From Durusdinium trenchii (lineage: Eukaryota; Sar; Dinophyceae; Suessiales; Symbiodiniaceae): a DNA stretch of 64,000 nucleotides. The DNA is taken from the NCBI GenBank assembly GCA_963970005.1, contig CAXAMN010023695.1, forward strand, positions 1,695,490-1,759,489, given 5' to 3'. This document shows, in pieces, positions 1 to 9,711 of the stretch (within the stretch, counting starts at the first letter, position 1; every line of letters starts with the position of its first letter). Below the pieces are notes generated by a model. That model was not told the DNA's origin, searched no databases, and saw only the letters and a list, made by a program, of their open reading frames with translations. The translations under genes were made by a program, and so were the position numbers.

Positions 1-159
1 TTCGGGACCAAAGAACCTATGCGCATCCGTTCTTCAGAAGAGTCTGTTGGCCGATGCACATTCATCCAAATGAACATGAGCAGCATTCGACCTGCACGCC
101 CGCCGACCAGTCGAAAGCAGCCCATCGGTCGACCGGTTTTTCGGCCGAAAGTTCTTTGG

Positions 160-293
160 AAGCTTATACTAGTAGCGTCCTTGCTCCTAGTAGTAAGGCC
201 AGGAGCCCCTAGTAGCGTCCTTGCTCCTAGTAGCGATGCCAGGAGCCCCTAGTAGCTTCTTGCTACTAATGCCCTTGCTACCAGTAGCAAGTC
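160..293. repeat. CTAGTAGC-type short interspersed repeat, cluster 1
   Basis: The stretch is built from the word CTAGTAGC and its complement GCTACTAG, separated by short spacers such as GTCCTTGCTC and GATGCCAGGAGCC. The same words recur at 35503-35582, 44279-44342, 62248-62294 and 63230-63352. The copy at 63.2 kb is close to the reverse complement of this one. No open frame or terminal repeats are evident, so I call it a dispersed palindromic-word repeat and not a gene. Confidence 0.8.
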
Positions 294-462
294 GATTGGA
301 AGGCTGCTGAGCCCGGTGGTGAGGGGGATCAAGTCGCCTTGGAAGAAGAGGCGCGACGTGGTGCGCCGCGCGGGAAAACCGCAAGGGAACAGCACGGCCC
401 ATCGGCCCACGGAATATCCCGTTGGGAAGGCAGCGCTTTTGGCAGCTGTAGCAGGTTTTTCT

Positions 463-502
463 GCGGGTAGGGTGTTTTGGAAGCGGGTAGGGTGTTTTGG
501 AT
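463..502. repeat. Two-copy 20-bp tandem repeat
   Basis: The unit GCGGGTAGGGTGTTTTGGA is present twice head to tail with a two-base join. From 302 to about 900 I see no convincing exon. The ORFs there overlap one another on both strands and have no consistent codon preference. Confidence 0.75.
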
Positions 503-1180
503 GGCGCCCAAGCCCACTGATTTCAGAGATGTTCCATGGATTATCCTGGATTGCGGGAATCATCTCACTACTTGGATGGCAAGGTTTGTTGTATCATGCG
601 GGCGGAATTCTCTGCCATCCAACAGCTCTGCTGGACCTTTTGGAGGCCAAGAAGATTCGTGAGGAGTGGCCGGCCGGGGTGGCCCAGTGACGGGGCGCCG
701 TCCAGACAGGTGGGTGGGTTTTTCCATGTTTTTCCCATGTGGTCGATCGCAAAGGCCCAAGCACTTGCTCTGTAAAGAATCGCAATGGCAGTATATGATT
801 GGAACAGGCAATTTGTTTCTGGATGTTTGATGCTGTTTGGGGTTTCAGGTGGAACTCCGCTTAGTTCGACTTCCCATCGTGCCACCTCGTCCCTTCAGGG
901 TGCACCTGGACCCCTCCTGGACTTCCCTCCTCCTTTAGTACCGCCCACATCTAAGTTGGATTGTCCAAGACAATGCACACCAGCACCCTCCAACAGCTCC
1001 TCTGGTAGCTTTTCGAGACTTAGAATTAAACGATCAAAAGTGGCAGGGTGGTGACCAGTCGGAGGGTGCTGGCATCTGAGATTTTCTACGTTACATACTT
1101 TGCACAGACCCTTCCTGGTGTCCCAGTGGATTTTTCTTTCCCCGACACCCACCGCCCATCCTCGAGCTGCTCCATTCAAG

Positions 1181-1480
1181 GGCGACGAGTTCGACGATCA
1201 CTTTGGCTATGGCGCGCCGCCGGGGGAGGTGCCACACCGGGCGCCAGTCGTCCGAGCGATCACCTGCCTCCATCCTTGTAGGCTTTTGGTTGGTCGTGAT
1301 GCCACCTGTCCGGTGTCACCTGGCACCACCCGCCACATGTCCACTCCTTTGCCGCCTTCGCTGCACTGCCTGATGCCACCTCTCCTTGTGAGGCAGACTA
1401 TTATGGCGAGCACGGCGACCATGGATGGGGCCACGACCAGTGGGGCCACGACCAGTGGGGCCACGACCAGTGGGGCCACG
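1181..1480 (+). CDS. Two exons of a Gly/His/Trp-rich protein with WGHDQ repeats
   Basis: Exon 1181-1228 follows an AG and ends before GT. It encodes 16 residues rich in Asp, Phe and Gly. Exon 1393-1480 follows TGTGAG and ends at a strong GTGAGTATG donor. It encodes 29 residues ending in tandem WGHDQ pentapeptides. Both exons start in phase 0, so they join in frame, and both begin with G, as do the dinoflagellate exons of HSP90 and PACRG in this window. The neighbouring open frames in other phases (Gly-Ala-Thr-Thr-Ser repeats on +, Val-Ala-Pro-Leu repeats on -) are shadows of the 15-bp repeat. I do not recognise the protein. Such Gly/His/Trp repeats occur in low-complexity, metal- or RNA-binding proteins, but no function can be assigned. 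Its start and end are not found. A Pro-rich stretch near 899-955 could be an earlier exon. Confidence 0.5.
1427..1480 (+). repeat. 15-bp minisatellite coding WGHDQ
   Basis: About three and a half copies of GGGCCACGACCAGTG lie head to tail, identical at nearly every base. The repeat length is a multiple of three and lies inside the exon call 1393-1480, giving a pentapeptide array. Confidence 0.85.
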
Positions 1481-2388
1481 GTGAGTATGGCGGACACGGA
1501 CCCACTGCACCGGGTGCATCTCGGAGCGACAGAGAGCGATCGGTGCGACAGCGAGCACTCGTGCACTCGCACGGGCGCTTGGCGCTTCCAAGCCACGGTG
1601 GCGTGAAAACGGAGGACCCTGGCAGTGTGTGGTTCTGGAAGACTCAGATTAGGTTCTTTCTTTTTCAACTTGTGTTCTAAAAGTTCTATGTCATGCCACG
1701 GTGTCACATCCAAACAGATCGAAGCATGGTAGTCTGTGAATGAGGTAGTCACCAAAGCATCGCACAATGTCAAGCCATCCACGTGCTTCTTTTTTCGCTT
1801 GAGGAAGCATGGCTGCTTACCGGATCCCTCCATAAACCAACTGAATCGAGTCGAGAGAAACTCTTCGCCCAAGCAGGGTAGGAGCACAAGCATGGCAGGC
1901 CCCTTCCCTCTGGATCCCTCCGTCCAGGCACATCCTCCCATGGCACAGATGTGCCCCGCAGGGGTGCTCAGAGAGTCCCTGTGGGTCCCAGCAGGATGGC
2001 GATGTGTGGTGTGTGATTGCTCAGTTTGCTACAAGACACGTATACTTCTAACGTCCATTCTGCCAAGCTCCCGGCTTGGAAAGAGCTTCCAGTGTGGAAA
2101 CCGCGCGGTCCCTCGCGGTTTTAGATCGCCCGCGGCCGGTGGAGGTGGTCTCTCTTCCTCTGGAGATGCCGAGCCGACGGAGAAGACACCTCGAGTTTCT
2201 CTGAGCCGTCGGAGCTCCGTGCCCAGTTCGGCCGAAGGCCAGGCTCTTGGCCCGGAGAGTTGCCTTTTTGGGGTTCCGGTTCTGATGTCATGGAGAAAGC
2301 ACCGAGTAGTCAAGGGAACTGGGCCATGGCCGCTGTACCCAAGTGAGAAGACCATTTTGCCTTACCAACTAGGTTACGGTTGCATAAT

Positions 2389-2763
2389 TGCATAGGTCGC
2401 CTGGGTGTTTTATAGCGTTGTGCATCATTTTTGGCTCGTATTTGCAGTGTTTTTCTGGTTTATCCGCAGAAAGACTGGGGAGAGCGACACACACAAGATT
2501 TGGGTGTAGGGGTAAGTTGTTATCTACATTCGAAAGTTGGTTGCGTTGGTTGCGTTGGTGAGCGAGCAGATGAGCCTTGTCGTTTCTGCTCGCTTATCTG
2601 ACACCAACGCAACCAACTTTCGAATATAGATAACAACTTACCCTACACCCAAATCTTGTGTGTGTCGCTCTCCCCAGTCTTTCTGCGGATAAACCAGAAA
2701 AACACTGCAAATACAAGCCAAAAATGATGCACAACGCTATAAAACACCCAGGCGACCTATGCA
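2389..2763. repeat. Long near-perfect inverted repeat (palindrome) of 375 bp
   Basis: The left arm begins TGCATAGGTCGCC at 2389 and the right arm ends GGCGACCTATGCA at 2763. Reading inward, the arms match for about 170 bases each with only about three differences: one C/T in the GGCTCGTATT word, one extra G in GTAGGGGTAAG, and one C/T in ATCTACATTCG. The left arm also has a duplicated TTGCGTTGG near the centre. The core GCGAGCAGA...TCTGCTCGC closes on a 14-base loop. The structure would form one long hairpin. It has no convincing protein frame. It may be a foldback or MITE-like element, or a source of hairpin RNA. The arms are too similar to be old. Confidence 0.9.
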
Positions 2764-3595
2764 TCCGCTTGCAGCTATATACCAACCCTCTACCAACCAC
2801 CAGCTACAACTCACGGTTTTTGGGCTTCCTGTTTTGCAGTACAACTACTCATTGCTTGACTCCAAACTTGGAGATACCTTGCGGCGCGGAATCACTTGCG
2901 GCGACTCCTGGGCAACGCCAAGTGCGAACGTCAAAGGATGGGCGATGCCAAAGGATGCTCGCCCCTGCCAGCTTGCCAGCTGTGCTCCGCCGCGGCACAA
3001 AGGAATGGGTCCTGCGTCGACGTCCACGGAGCCCAGCAAATCCGGGTGAGGATTGTTTCGGGTTCCCGTCGTATTCATCGATCCAGGGGGAGGTGCGGAG
3101 GTGCTGGTGGTGGTTCCACGTTGGAAGTCGAAGGTGGTTTGGAAGTCGAAGGTCCTTGCTGAGGAGCGCGGGTTCGTATTGGTAAAAAGAGGTGGAGAAA
3201 GAGCGGCCCCAATTGGGCCGATTTGGGCCGCGTCATGGGGTTGGGGTACCACAACCCCCACAACCTCTGCGAATCCCAGAATGAGCTCGCATGCGAACAG
3301 GCTTTTTTTCAAAGAAGAGGTCACTGGGAAGGTGGTAGCATGAAACTCAGAGATTTCAAGTGGCCTTCCGCATCGGATTGGGATTCTCCTCCCCCGCAGG
3401 CGTCGTGGTTTTTGGGAGGGTCCGGCGTGGGCCCATCACATGCGTCGCGCGGTGGCCGTGTGTTTTCTTTGGCTCGTCTCCATTGCACAGGACCCGGGAT
3501 GACAGCCATGCTCAGCTCTTTCTTATAGAAAAGCATTTGATTTGACCCCAGCTGGGGAGTCATCCACTACCAGTTCAGAGTAGTTCAATGAGTCG

Positions 3596-3736
3596 ATGCC
3601 CACCAATCCGAAATCCTCCAACGCCTCGAACCAGGACACGGGCGATGCCGAACGCATCGACTTTTCCACGACCTTAGTCAACCGGGTCTCTTCAGATGAG
3701 GAGGTGGTGCAAGGAGAGCGAGACGCCGCCGACGGG
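3596..3736 (+). CDS. Probable first coding exon of a long multi-exon gene
   Basis: An ATG at 3596 opens a 47-codon frame of balanced, hydrophilic composition (starts MPTNPKSSNA, contains DFSTTL and SSDEEVV) that runs to a possible GT donor at 3737. Read through, it would stop at 3740. An overlapping ATG four codons upstream, in another frame, gives a less protein-like product. A phase-0 exon at 3996 (starts TSSTHKIAD after TTCTTGCAG) would join in frame. I do not recognise the family. I infer that this is the start of the + strand gene whose exons continue to 19.7 kb, but the link is not proven. A splice-leader acceptor could be the CCAG or CAGAG just upstream. Confidence 0.4.
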
Positions 3737-3995
3737 GTCTGAAGGGGGGCTGGTTAGGAAAAGATCTGGAGCAGCCAGAAAGACACCAGATTGCGGCCTC
3801 AACCAAAATCGATCCCAATCTTTTTCGAATCTATATATGTGTTTGAGCCGACTCACTCACTTTTGCTGGCCAGCAAGGAGCTCCAGCGGTCAGAACCTGG
3901 CTCTTGAAAAATTTGCCCAGGTTTTGGAAGTGGGAATGAGATTGTATGGGATTGTAACATATTCTAACTCGCCAAGCCTACTGTACTTCTTGCAG

Positions 3996-4058
3996 ACGTC
4001 AAGCACCCACAAGATCGCGGATGCCCCATCGATCGCGAAGACCAAGACCTGTCACAGA
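3996..4058 (+). CDS. Candidate internal exon after the 3.6-kb start exon
   Basis: Following TACTTCTTGCAG, the phase-0 frame reads 21 codons (TSSTHKIADAPSIAKTKT...) with mostly G or C in third positions. A GA-type donor could lie near 4056. Two other frames are open here too, so the assignment is tentative. Between 4060 and 5880 I see no strong exon. The 228-codon minus-strand frame at 4556-5242 is discussed under rejected items. Confidence 0.3.
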
Positions 4059-5837
4059 CTTCTCCAGAGTCGATGGGCTTGAAGCTTGCGAGGACCTGAT
4101 TTTAGGCTTTTGAGAATCAGGTCTTTCCAGCATCTTCCAGGATTCGATGCGCCCAGTGAATCATTCACAATATCTTGGCCTGTCAAACCAGGCCATTTGG
4201 CATGCAAAATCCATGGATCCCAGACCTCACATCCCACGGACTTTTGAGGAACCATCAGTCTCAATGGGACGATCACACCTGAGTCCGTCAGCCGCTGGGC
4301 GACATCGGCGCTCCAATGACGTCACCGGGGCGCGGTGAACGGTCAGCGAGCTCCGAATGTCCAAGGCCGGAGGTGCAGAGGTTCGCAGCCATGGCTCCTC
4401 TCGACATCATTGCATGCAAGAGGGTTATGACCTCCGTAATTCATGGGTCAATGAAGCGTCTTGCATTCGGTTCAGTGTGCTTACCCGGAATCTACCCCGG
4501 GTGGGTTCGGAACATGAACCGGGTCAACGAGTATATACGCAATCAGACATGCTAACTATTTTTTAAATTTACATATGATTTTATATGCACCAAGTCCCCC
4601 TAAACAGTCATTTTCAAGCAACTTCAAACACCATGACAGGGTTTTGACCATCGATCCTACATCTGGGATAGGCCCATACTGTAGGCATGACATCGGCGCT
4701 TCTCTTTTGGAACTAGGGCCGTTCTTGCAGCGTCGTGGGGGAGTCTCTGCCCGAGGTAAACTGAACTGGGCGGCCCAGAATGCGCTCGTCCAAGCCTGCG
4801 GACATGGCTCCAAGGCAGAGCGGCGGAGGAGGAGGATCGGTACGGCTATGGTTTCCCCTGGCTGGCTTCGACTGGTGTTTGGAGGCATGCTTCTTTTTTC
4901 TTCGAGGAGGTCCTGCATGTCCACAACGGGTGCCTGAGGGGTGGTGAGGTGGTGCTGGCTTCGGTGCCCTTTTTTTGGTATGTGAGGGGTGGAGGTGATA
5001 CCACTTGGGGTGCCATATCCTGAGCCGGTAGCGCCTGGATGAGGTTCAGGGGATGAACCTGCACCGGATGGATCTCTCCCACCGCTCTCCCCGGATCGCG
5101 CTCCTTCCCGTTTCGACATTTGGGGATTCGCCCTCAGGTCATCGCCAATGCAGTGCTGCAGCTCTCCTGGGTCACCCGGCGAGGCGGCGGACTTTTGGAG
5201 ACCTGTTACACGTTTTTGGTTCTCGTCGCGTGGCGTTCTCACCTCGGTGGAGGTTCTGGAGTCGTCCTAAAGATTCTTTTCCGAAAGGCTAGGCAGCCTA
5301 CAGCCGGGATTTTTCGGCTTCAAACACCATTTTGTCTCCCTCCACGGTCGTGTTCCGGAGACAAAGCGGTGGTCCCCCTTCCATGGCGAGTCCAAGGAGT
5401 GTAAATCCATGCTGCACAAACCCTGACCACGTCGGAGTTGGCTTTTTTCCCTGCTGGAACAACTTCGTGAACAAAAAAGTTCGAAGCAAAAAGGGGGGAG
5501 GTCTGTCTCAATTGGAAAATCATCCAAGACAAGTTTGGAACTTTTATTGCCCGTCCTCCACACAGGTGTCGACATCAAGTTTTTCGTGCTGCCCCGCCTT
5601 GGAGGAGGCCTCCGATTGAATCAGGGACGGCTGGTGCCTCCATAAAAGCGACCTACATACGACACTTTAAAAGGGGGCTCCTTGTTGTGCAGAATCCAAA
5701 GAAGCAGGTCACACCCTGCAGACGATGGTACAACTAGTCTTCAGGCCACCCTACAAAAGGCATCATTACTTTGTTCAAGGCCTCAAAAGTTGTTGCAGTA
5801 CCAACAAAAGGCATCATTTCCTTGATCCACTTCAAGC

Positions 5838-5874
5838 CACCCTCCTGGCCACCCTCCTGGCCACTCTCCTGGCC
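5838..5874. repeat. 12-bp tandem repeat
   Basis: Three copies of ACCCTCCTGGCC stand in tandem, the third with one change (ACTCTCCTGGCC). Confidence 0.8.
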
Positions 5875-5885
5875 GCCAGTCTCAG

Positions 5886-5947
5886 GCGGCGACTGCGCCC
5901 GCACGCTGGTGGAGGGCTCGGCGGGGGCCTTTGAGCCGCCGTTTCAG
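5886..5947 (+). CDS. Candidate internal exon, unknown protein
   Basis: The exon follows GTCTCAG, begins with G, and ends CAG before GTCTCC. It reads GDCARTLVEGSAGAFEPPFQ with two leading bases (phase 2). Third codon positions are almost all G or C, unlike the flanking DNA. It is part of the 3.6-19.7 kb + strand exon field. No family is recognised. Confidence 0.45.
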
Positions 5948-6882
5948 GTCTCCGGTGCCCTGCGGCCGCGCGGCCGACAGAGGAGGGGGAGGAGGTGGTG
6001 GGGAGCCGTGGGTTGTTCTAAGACGCAGAGGGCGGTGGAATTTTGGAAGAGATGGTTTGAGAGTGATGTCTCAAATCCCTTCATTTTTGTGGGCTGTCAA
6101 TCAGGTTTGGTTTAAGGGACGTGGAGAGAGTCAAAGCAAAGCATTCAATAACTCAGCAAGATCTTGTTGAGATGAGTCTGAGGGGACACGCCGAGTGAAC
6201 GGATAAACAGAACATCTCAATCATACAATGCAATTGCTTTAGCAGGGAAAGAGCTACCAGCCAAGGACCAAAGAGTCATCGTTTAAGTATTAGTCCAGTT
6301 GACACAGATTTGATGAACGGCTTGGGCTTGGCACGAAGTCGAAGCTCCGAAGAACCGAAGAAAGGTCAAGAACCCAAAAACACCACTTGATGAAGGAACC
6401 TGGAAGCTTGGCCGCTGAACATGGCAGAACATGGCTGAATTCGTGGTACCGTGTTCCAACGGACCCCCCCAGGGCCCCGCTGTAGCTGGACGATTTCTTC
6501 CCCCTGTTGGGGGGAACGATTGTCGAACGTGCGAGGTTCCCATGTTTTCGGACCATGCGGACCGGACCACATGGATTCCAAGCCCACAAGGCGCCTCACG
6601 AGGTTGGTACCAACTGCCAGCTCGGAGACCATCCCCCCCGGTCGATGGGGGGGGATGGGATGGGAGTGCCTAGCGGCGTGGATGTACGTCCACGTCACCA
6701 GGTCCGCCAGGTCCGAGCCGAGCCCAGGAGTTGGGAGGTCCCCCAAAACGGCCAAGCCGAGCCGAGCCGAAGACACGGAATTGAGGAAACCCATCTTCCG
6801 CAACATGATCCAGAACGAGCTGTGCCCTGACTGACGCCGGATGATCCGGGTGTTTCTCCCTTCGGAGGAGTATGAGTACCAG

Positions 6883-6951
6883 GTCCGTTTTGGGACCGGG
6901 CTCGCCTGGGGCCCAGCTGGGCGATCGACATCGCAGAGGTCCTCATCCCAG
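6883..6951 (+). CDS. Candidate internal exon, unknown protein
   Basis: Flanked by GTACCAG and a GT donor (CCCAG-GTCC), this exon carries 22 full codons reading PFWDRARL...IDIAEVLIP, with a leading GT and a trailing G. Third positions are strongly G/C. A longer frame over the same bases (from 6841) is also open but fits the splice signals less well. No family is recognised. Confidence 0.4.
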
Positions 6952-7241
6952 GTCCACCAGGACCCACGCGCTCGGACTGAGGGGACACCCGAATCACATT
7001 CCAAGGGGCTATATCAATGGAAGCCCCTTATGTAGGGTGTCCTGGTAGTTTGTGGTGTTTCTATAACTTTTGGGCCGCTTTTGAGCCGTTGCTTTTCAAA
7101 GATGTGAAACATCCAGGCCCCAGGCTTCAGGAACGCACACTCTCCGGAGTCTCGATGTCGCTTTTCGACCGCGGTCGGCTGTCTCGTTGGGGTTCAGTGG
7201 GGCTCCCCACCCACTGGCCGGGCCACCTGTGGCCCACTGAG

Positions 7242-7337
7242 GGAACTCTTGGGCTTTGGTGCTCTGATGTCCGACATGTACCTGCGCTTGTGGCGGATCA
7301 CCTGCGACGTTCAGCCCGTTTGGAGGCGCGTCGACGG
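7242..7337 (+). CDS. Candidate internal exon, unknown protein
   Basis: The exon follows CCACTGAG, begins with G and ends GACGG before GTCACTGG. It encodes 31 codons reading ELLGFGALMSDMYLRLWR...WRRVD. Third positions are nearly all G or C in this frame only. The mix of aromatic and basic residues suggests a folded domain, but no motif is recognisable. Downstream to about 7430 a second frame becomes G/C-biased (GEDGHLPKLTVSI), which may be another exon or a frame change. Confidence 0.45.
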
Positions 7338-8288
7338 GTCACTGGTCACGCGGTCGACCGCGCCGGAACCGGCGAAGACGGGCACCTGCCGAAGCTCACC
7401 GTGTCCATCACTTCGAGCCACAGGGTTTCGACGGGGGGGATGGTGGATCCGGTGTTGTTTTCCATACCTCCATAGACTTTGCGATCTTCCTGTGGAAACC
7501 GGTTGGGCTGGTGGGCACCACCCTGGTGAATCGGTTCGTGGATTTAGAAGGTTGAACTGATCAGACCCTGCTGCCTGGAAGGGAAGAGGAGGATGGATAT
7601 GGCAGCGAGTCCAAACCTGGAGCCCGTTTCACGCTGGTAGGTGGACCATGTCTGGTGGCGTCATGATCTGCAACACGTCGTAGAATGCTATACAATCGAC
7701 TTACTCATCTGGAAGTGGACAATGATGAACATGAGCCCACCTCCCTGACCCACAGCCCAAGACCTGACGCGCCCCCCTTGTCGTTCACGCCAGGAATGGG
7801 AACTCTCTGACTGAGCAGAACCCAGTGACCATTTGTGGCACCTATGCGAGTGGCTGGGAGGCGCGAATGGCTGAGGTCTTTTGAAGCCAAAGGGCTCATC
7901 CAGTTCTTTTCAGCCCAAGGAGATCCGAACCGCAAGAATGAACATGGCGCCAGGTCTTTTTTTGGGCTCCTGGAACTGAACTTGACTATGACGTTTTCTA
8001 TTTCCATGGGACTGTTTCATCAATTCGACCAGTTTGATTTTTTTCTGTTTGGGGGTGGCTTTCTCCCCTGCTCCGGTGCCACCCTTGAGGTCCAAGGACA
8101 TCCAAGGACGACACTCGCAAGAGAAGTCCAGGAATGTCCAGAAAATTCTCGAAATCAGATCCTGTAAAGACATCTGAAGACCCTTCCATTCTCGTTTTGA
8201 AGGGTCTTTTTATGTCCTTTTCATATCTTTTTTGTGACCTCTCCCCCGTCGTGGGTCAAATCCCCCGCAGCCCCACCTCCGGAACTAG

Positions 8289-8388
8289 GTCTACTTCGAG
8301 CCCAGCATCACTGAGCCCGCCACCGCGGTGGGCGTCTCCTTGGGCTATTCGGCCGGCAACACGGGCAGCGTCGCGTGGCCCGGCCGCA
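8289..8388 (+). CDS. Candidate exon, beta-rich extracellular-like segment
   Basis: After CGGAACTAG the phase-0 frame reads VYFEPSITEPATAVGVSLGY then SAGNTGSVAWPGRK, with G/C third positions throughout. The alternation of small and hydrophobic residues resembles beta-sandwich extracellular domains. A GC donor probably lies near 8380, so the exact end is uncertain. It belongs to the same + strand exon field as its neighbours. Confidence 0.45.
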
Positions 8389-8979
8389 AGGGGGGGCGGC
8401 CCAGTGCGCTGGGCCGTGGAGTCCGGCCTGGGTTTGGGCTTTCGTCATCACACCCGTTCGTCCTCTGACTGACTTGCGACGGACACCCAAGACGGCGTGA
8501 GAGACTCCTGGTGTAGGCAGCAGTTCTCGGACAAGTGCATGGTGGCGAACTCGCCCTGCTTTTGCTCCTCGATGTCCAGTTGTGGTTGGCGGCGAAAGGA
8601 GGAGCCGATTTCGCTTTCGGAGGATCGGGGAGGGAAGAGAGCTGAGCTCAGAATGCCTCCTCGTTATAGATCAGATCCTGCAGTTCTTGAAGCCGAGCAG
8701 AACTCAGGGAACCCTGAGCAGGGTCCCAAGGTGTCCGAGCACTTTCCTCACAAGTTACCGGGGTCAAGAGGACCGTTTTTCACCGATTTCCTCTTTCGAT
8801 CCGGTCGGCAGGAGGGGATTTCACCATTCATCGAAGGGGTCCTTTGACCACTCTGAGGATATGTTCTTCTTCACCCACCAAACCTTCAAAGTGAGGGCGC
8901 TGACCGTATAACCTCCAGAATTCTCCTAGATTGCTTTGTACCAAGAACCTGAAGGCAGAACATCTTAGTTTTGGACTTC

Positions 8980-9160
8980 CTCCATCACCTCACAGTTGCC
9001 GACCTTGGCCGGTGTTCAGAACGCCATTTGGAGGTGATAGAACATTCTCACCCAGATTTTCCACTCAACTTCATGAGAACTGCCCTGGCGTATGAGTTCC
9101 AGCGCAGGATGGTGTGGGCATGCACTGCAAGACCTTGGACAGTAGCGCCTTGGAGACGAG
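8980..9160 (+). CDS. Candidate exon, unknown protein
   Basis: The frame within 8971-9204 reads HHLTVADLGRCSERHLEVIE followed by HSHPDFPLNFMRTALAYEFQ. It is protein-like and not low-complexity. Boundaries are not clear. CCTCACAG at 8994 is one possible acceptor and would shorten it. Confidence 0.35.
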
Positions 9161-9711
9161 GACACGCAGGACACACGTGTGACTCTCGAACAAGAGAGTC
9201 ATGATGATGCCATTAGTGTATGGTCAGTGTCAGGCGTCACCACCCTAGAAGTCCAGTTCGACGTTCCTTTGTGGCACGTTTTCCCCGTGCGACACGTGTG
9301 GGTCCCCGTTCTTTCGTCACGAGTCTTTCTGTTTGAGAGTGACTCTCAAGGACCATGTATTTGGGAATCCAAAGGAGAAGAGCAAAACATATCAGTCTTT
9401 TCTTCACATTCTTATCGGATCTCACCGGAATTTTATGTACACAAACAAAAAAATCGGTATATAAAGGTCCGAAACGCGGACTCCCAGACTTCGTTGGGAG
9501 GGTGGAGGTGATGGGATGGGGGAATGGGACATCAACGAGATATGGTTTTGAGGTTCCGGAACGCAATTCGGTGGTTGCGCGCTGTTCCGCGCCCCCCTTT
9601 TTCAGCTTCAAACTCCGAGTTTCGGAATCCGACTTGAAACGTTTCATAATGCTGACTTGCAAGTCTCGCGCTTCAGAACTGCGACGTTGTTCCAGAGTCC
9701 CATGTTTTCAG

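Noticed and set aside
1207..1941. Minus-strand ORF of 244 codons
   Set aside because: Much of it is antisense to the WGHDQ minisatellite, giving a Val-Val-Ala-Pro-Leu repeat. The + strand frame has splice signals and better codon bias.
4556..5242. Minus-strand ORF of 228 codons
   Set aside because: Composition is uneven (Ser/Pro/Arg-rich, then hydrophobic), no splice-bounded exon or known motif is visible, and all supported genes in the window lie on the other strand. It remains possible but unsupported.
9179..9202. Hairpin GACTCTC-GAACAA-GAGAGTC considered as a terminator
   Set aside because: The stem is only seven to eight bases, there is no T run, and bacterial-type terminators are not expected in this genome.
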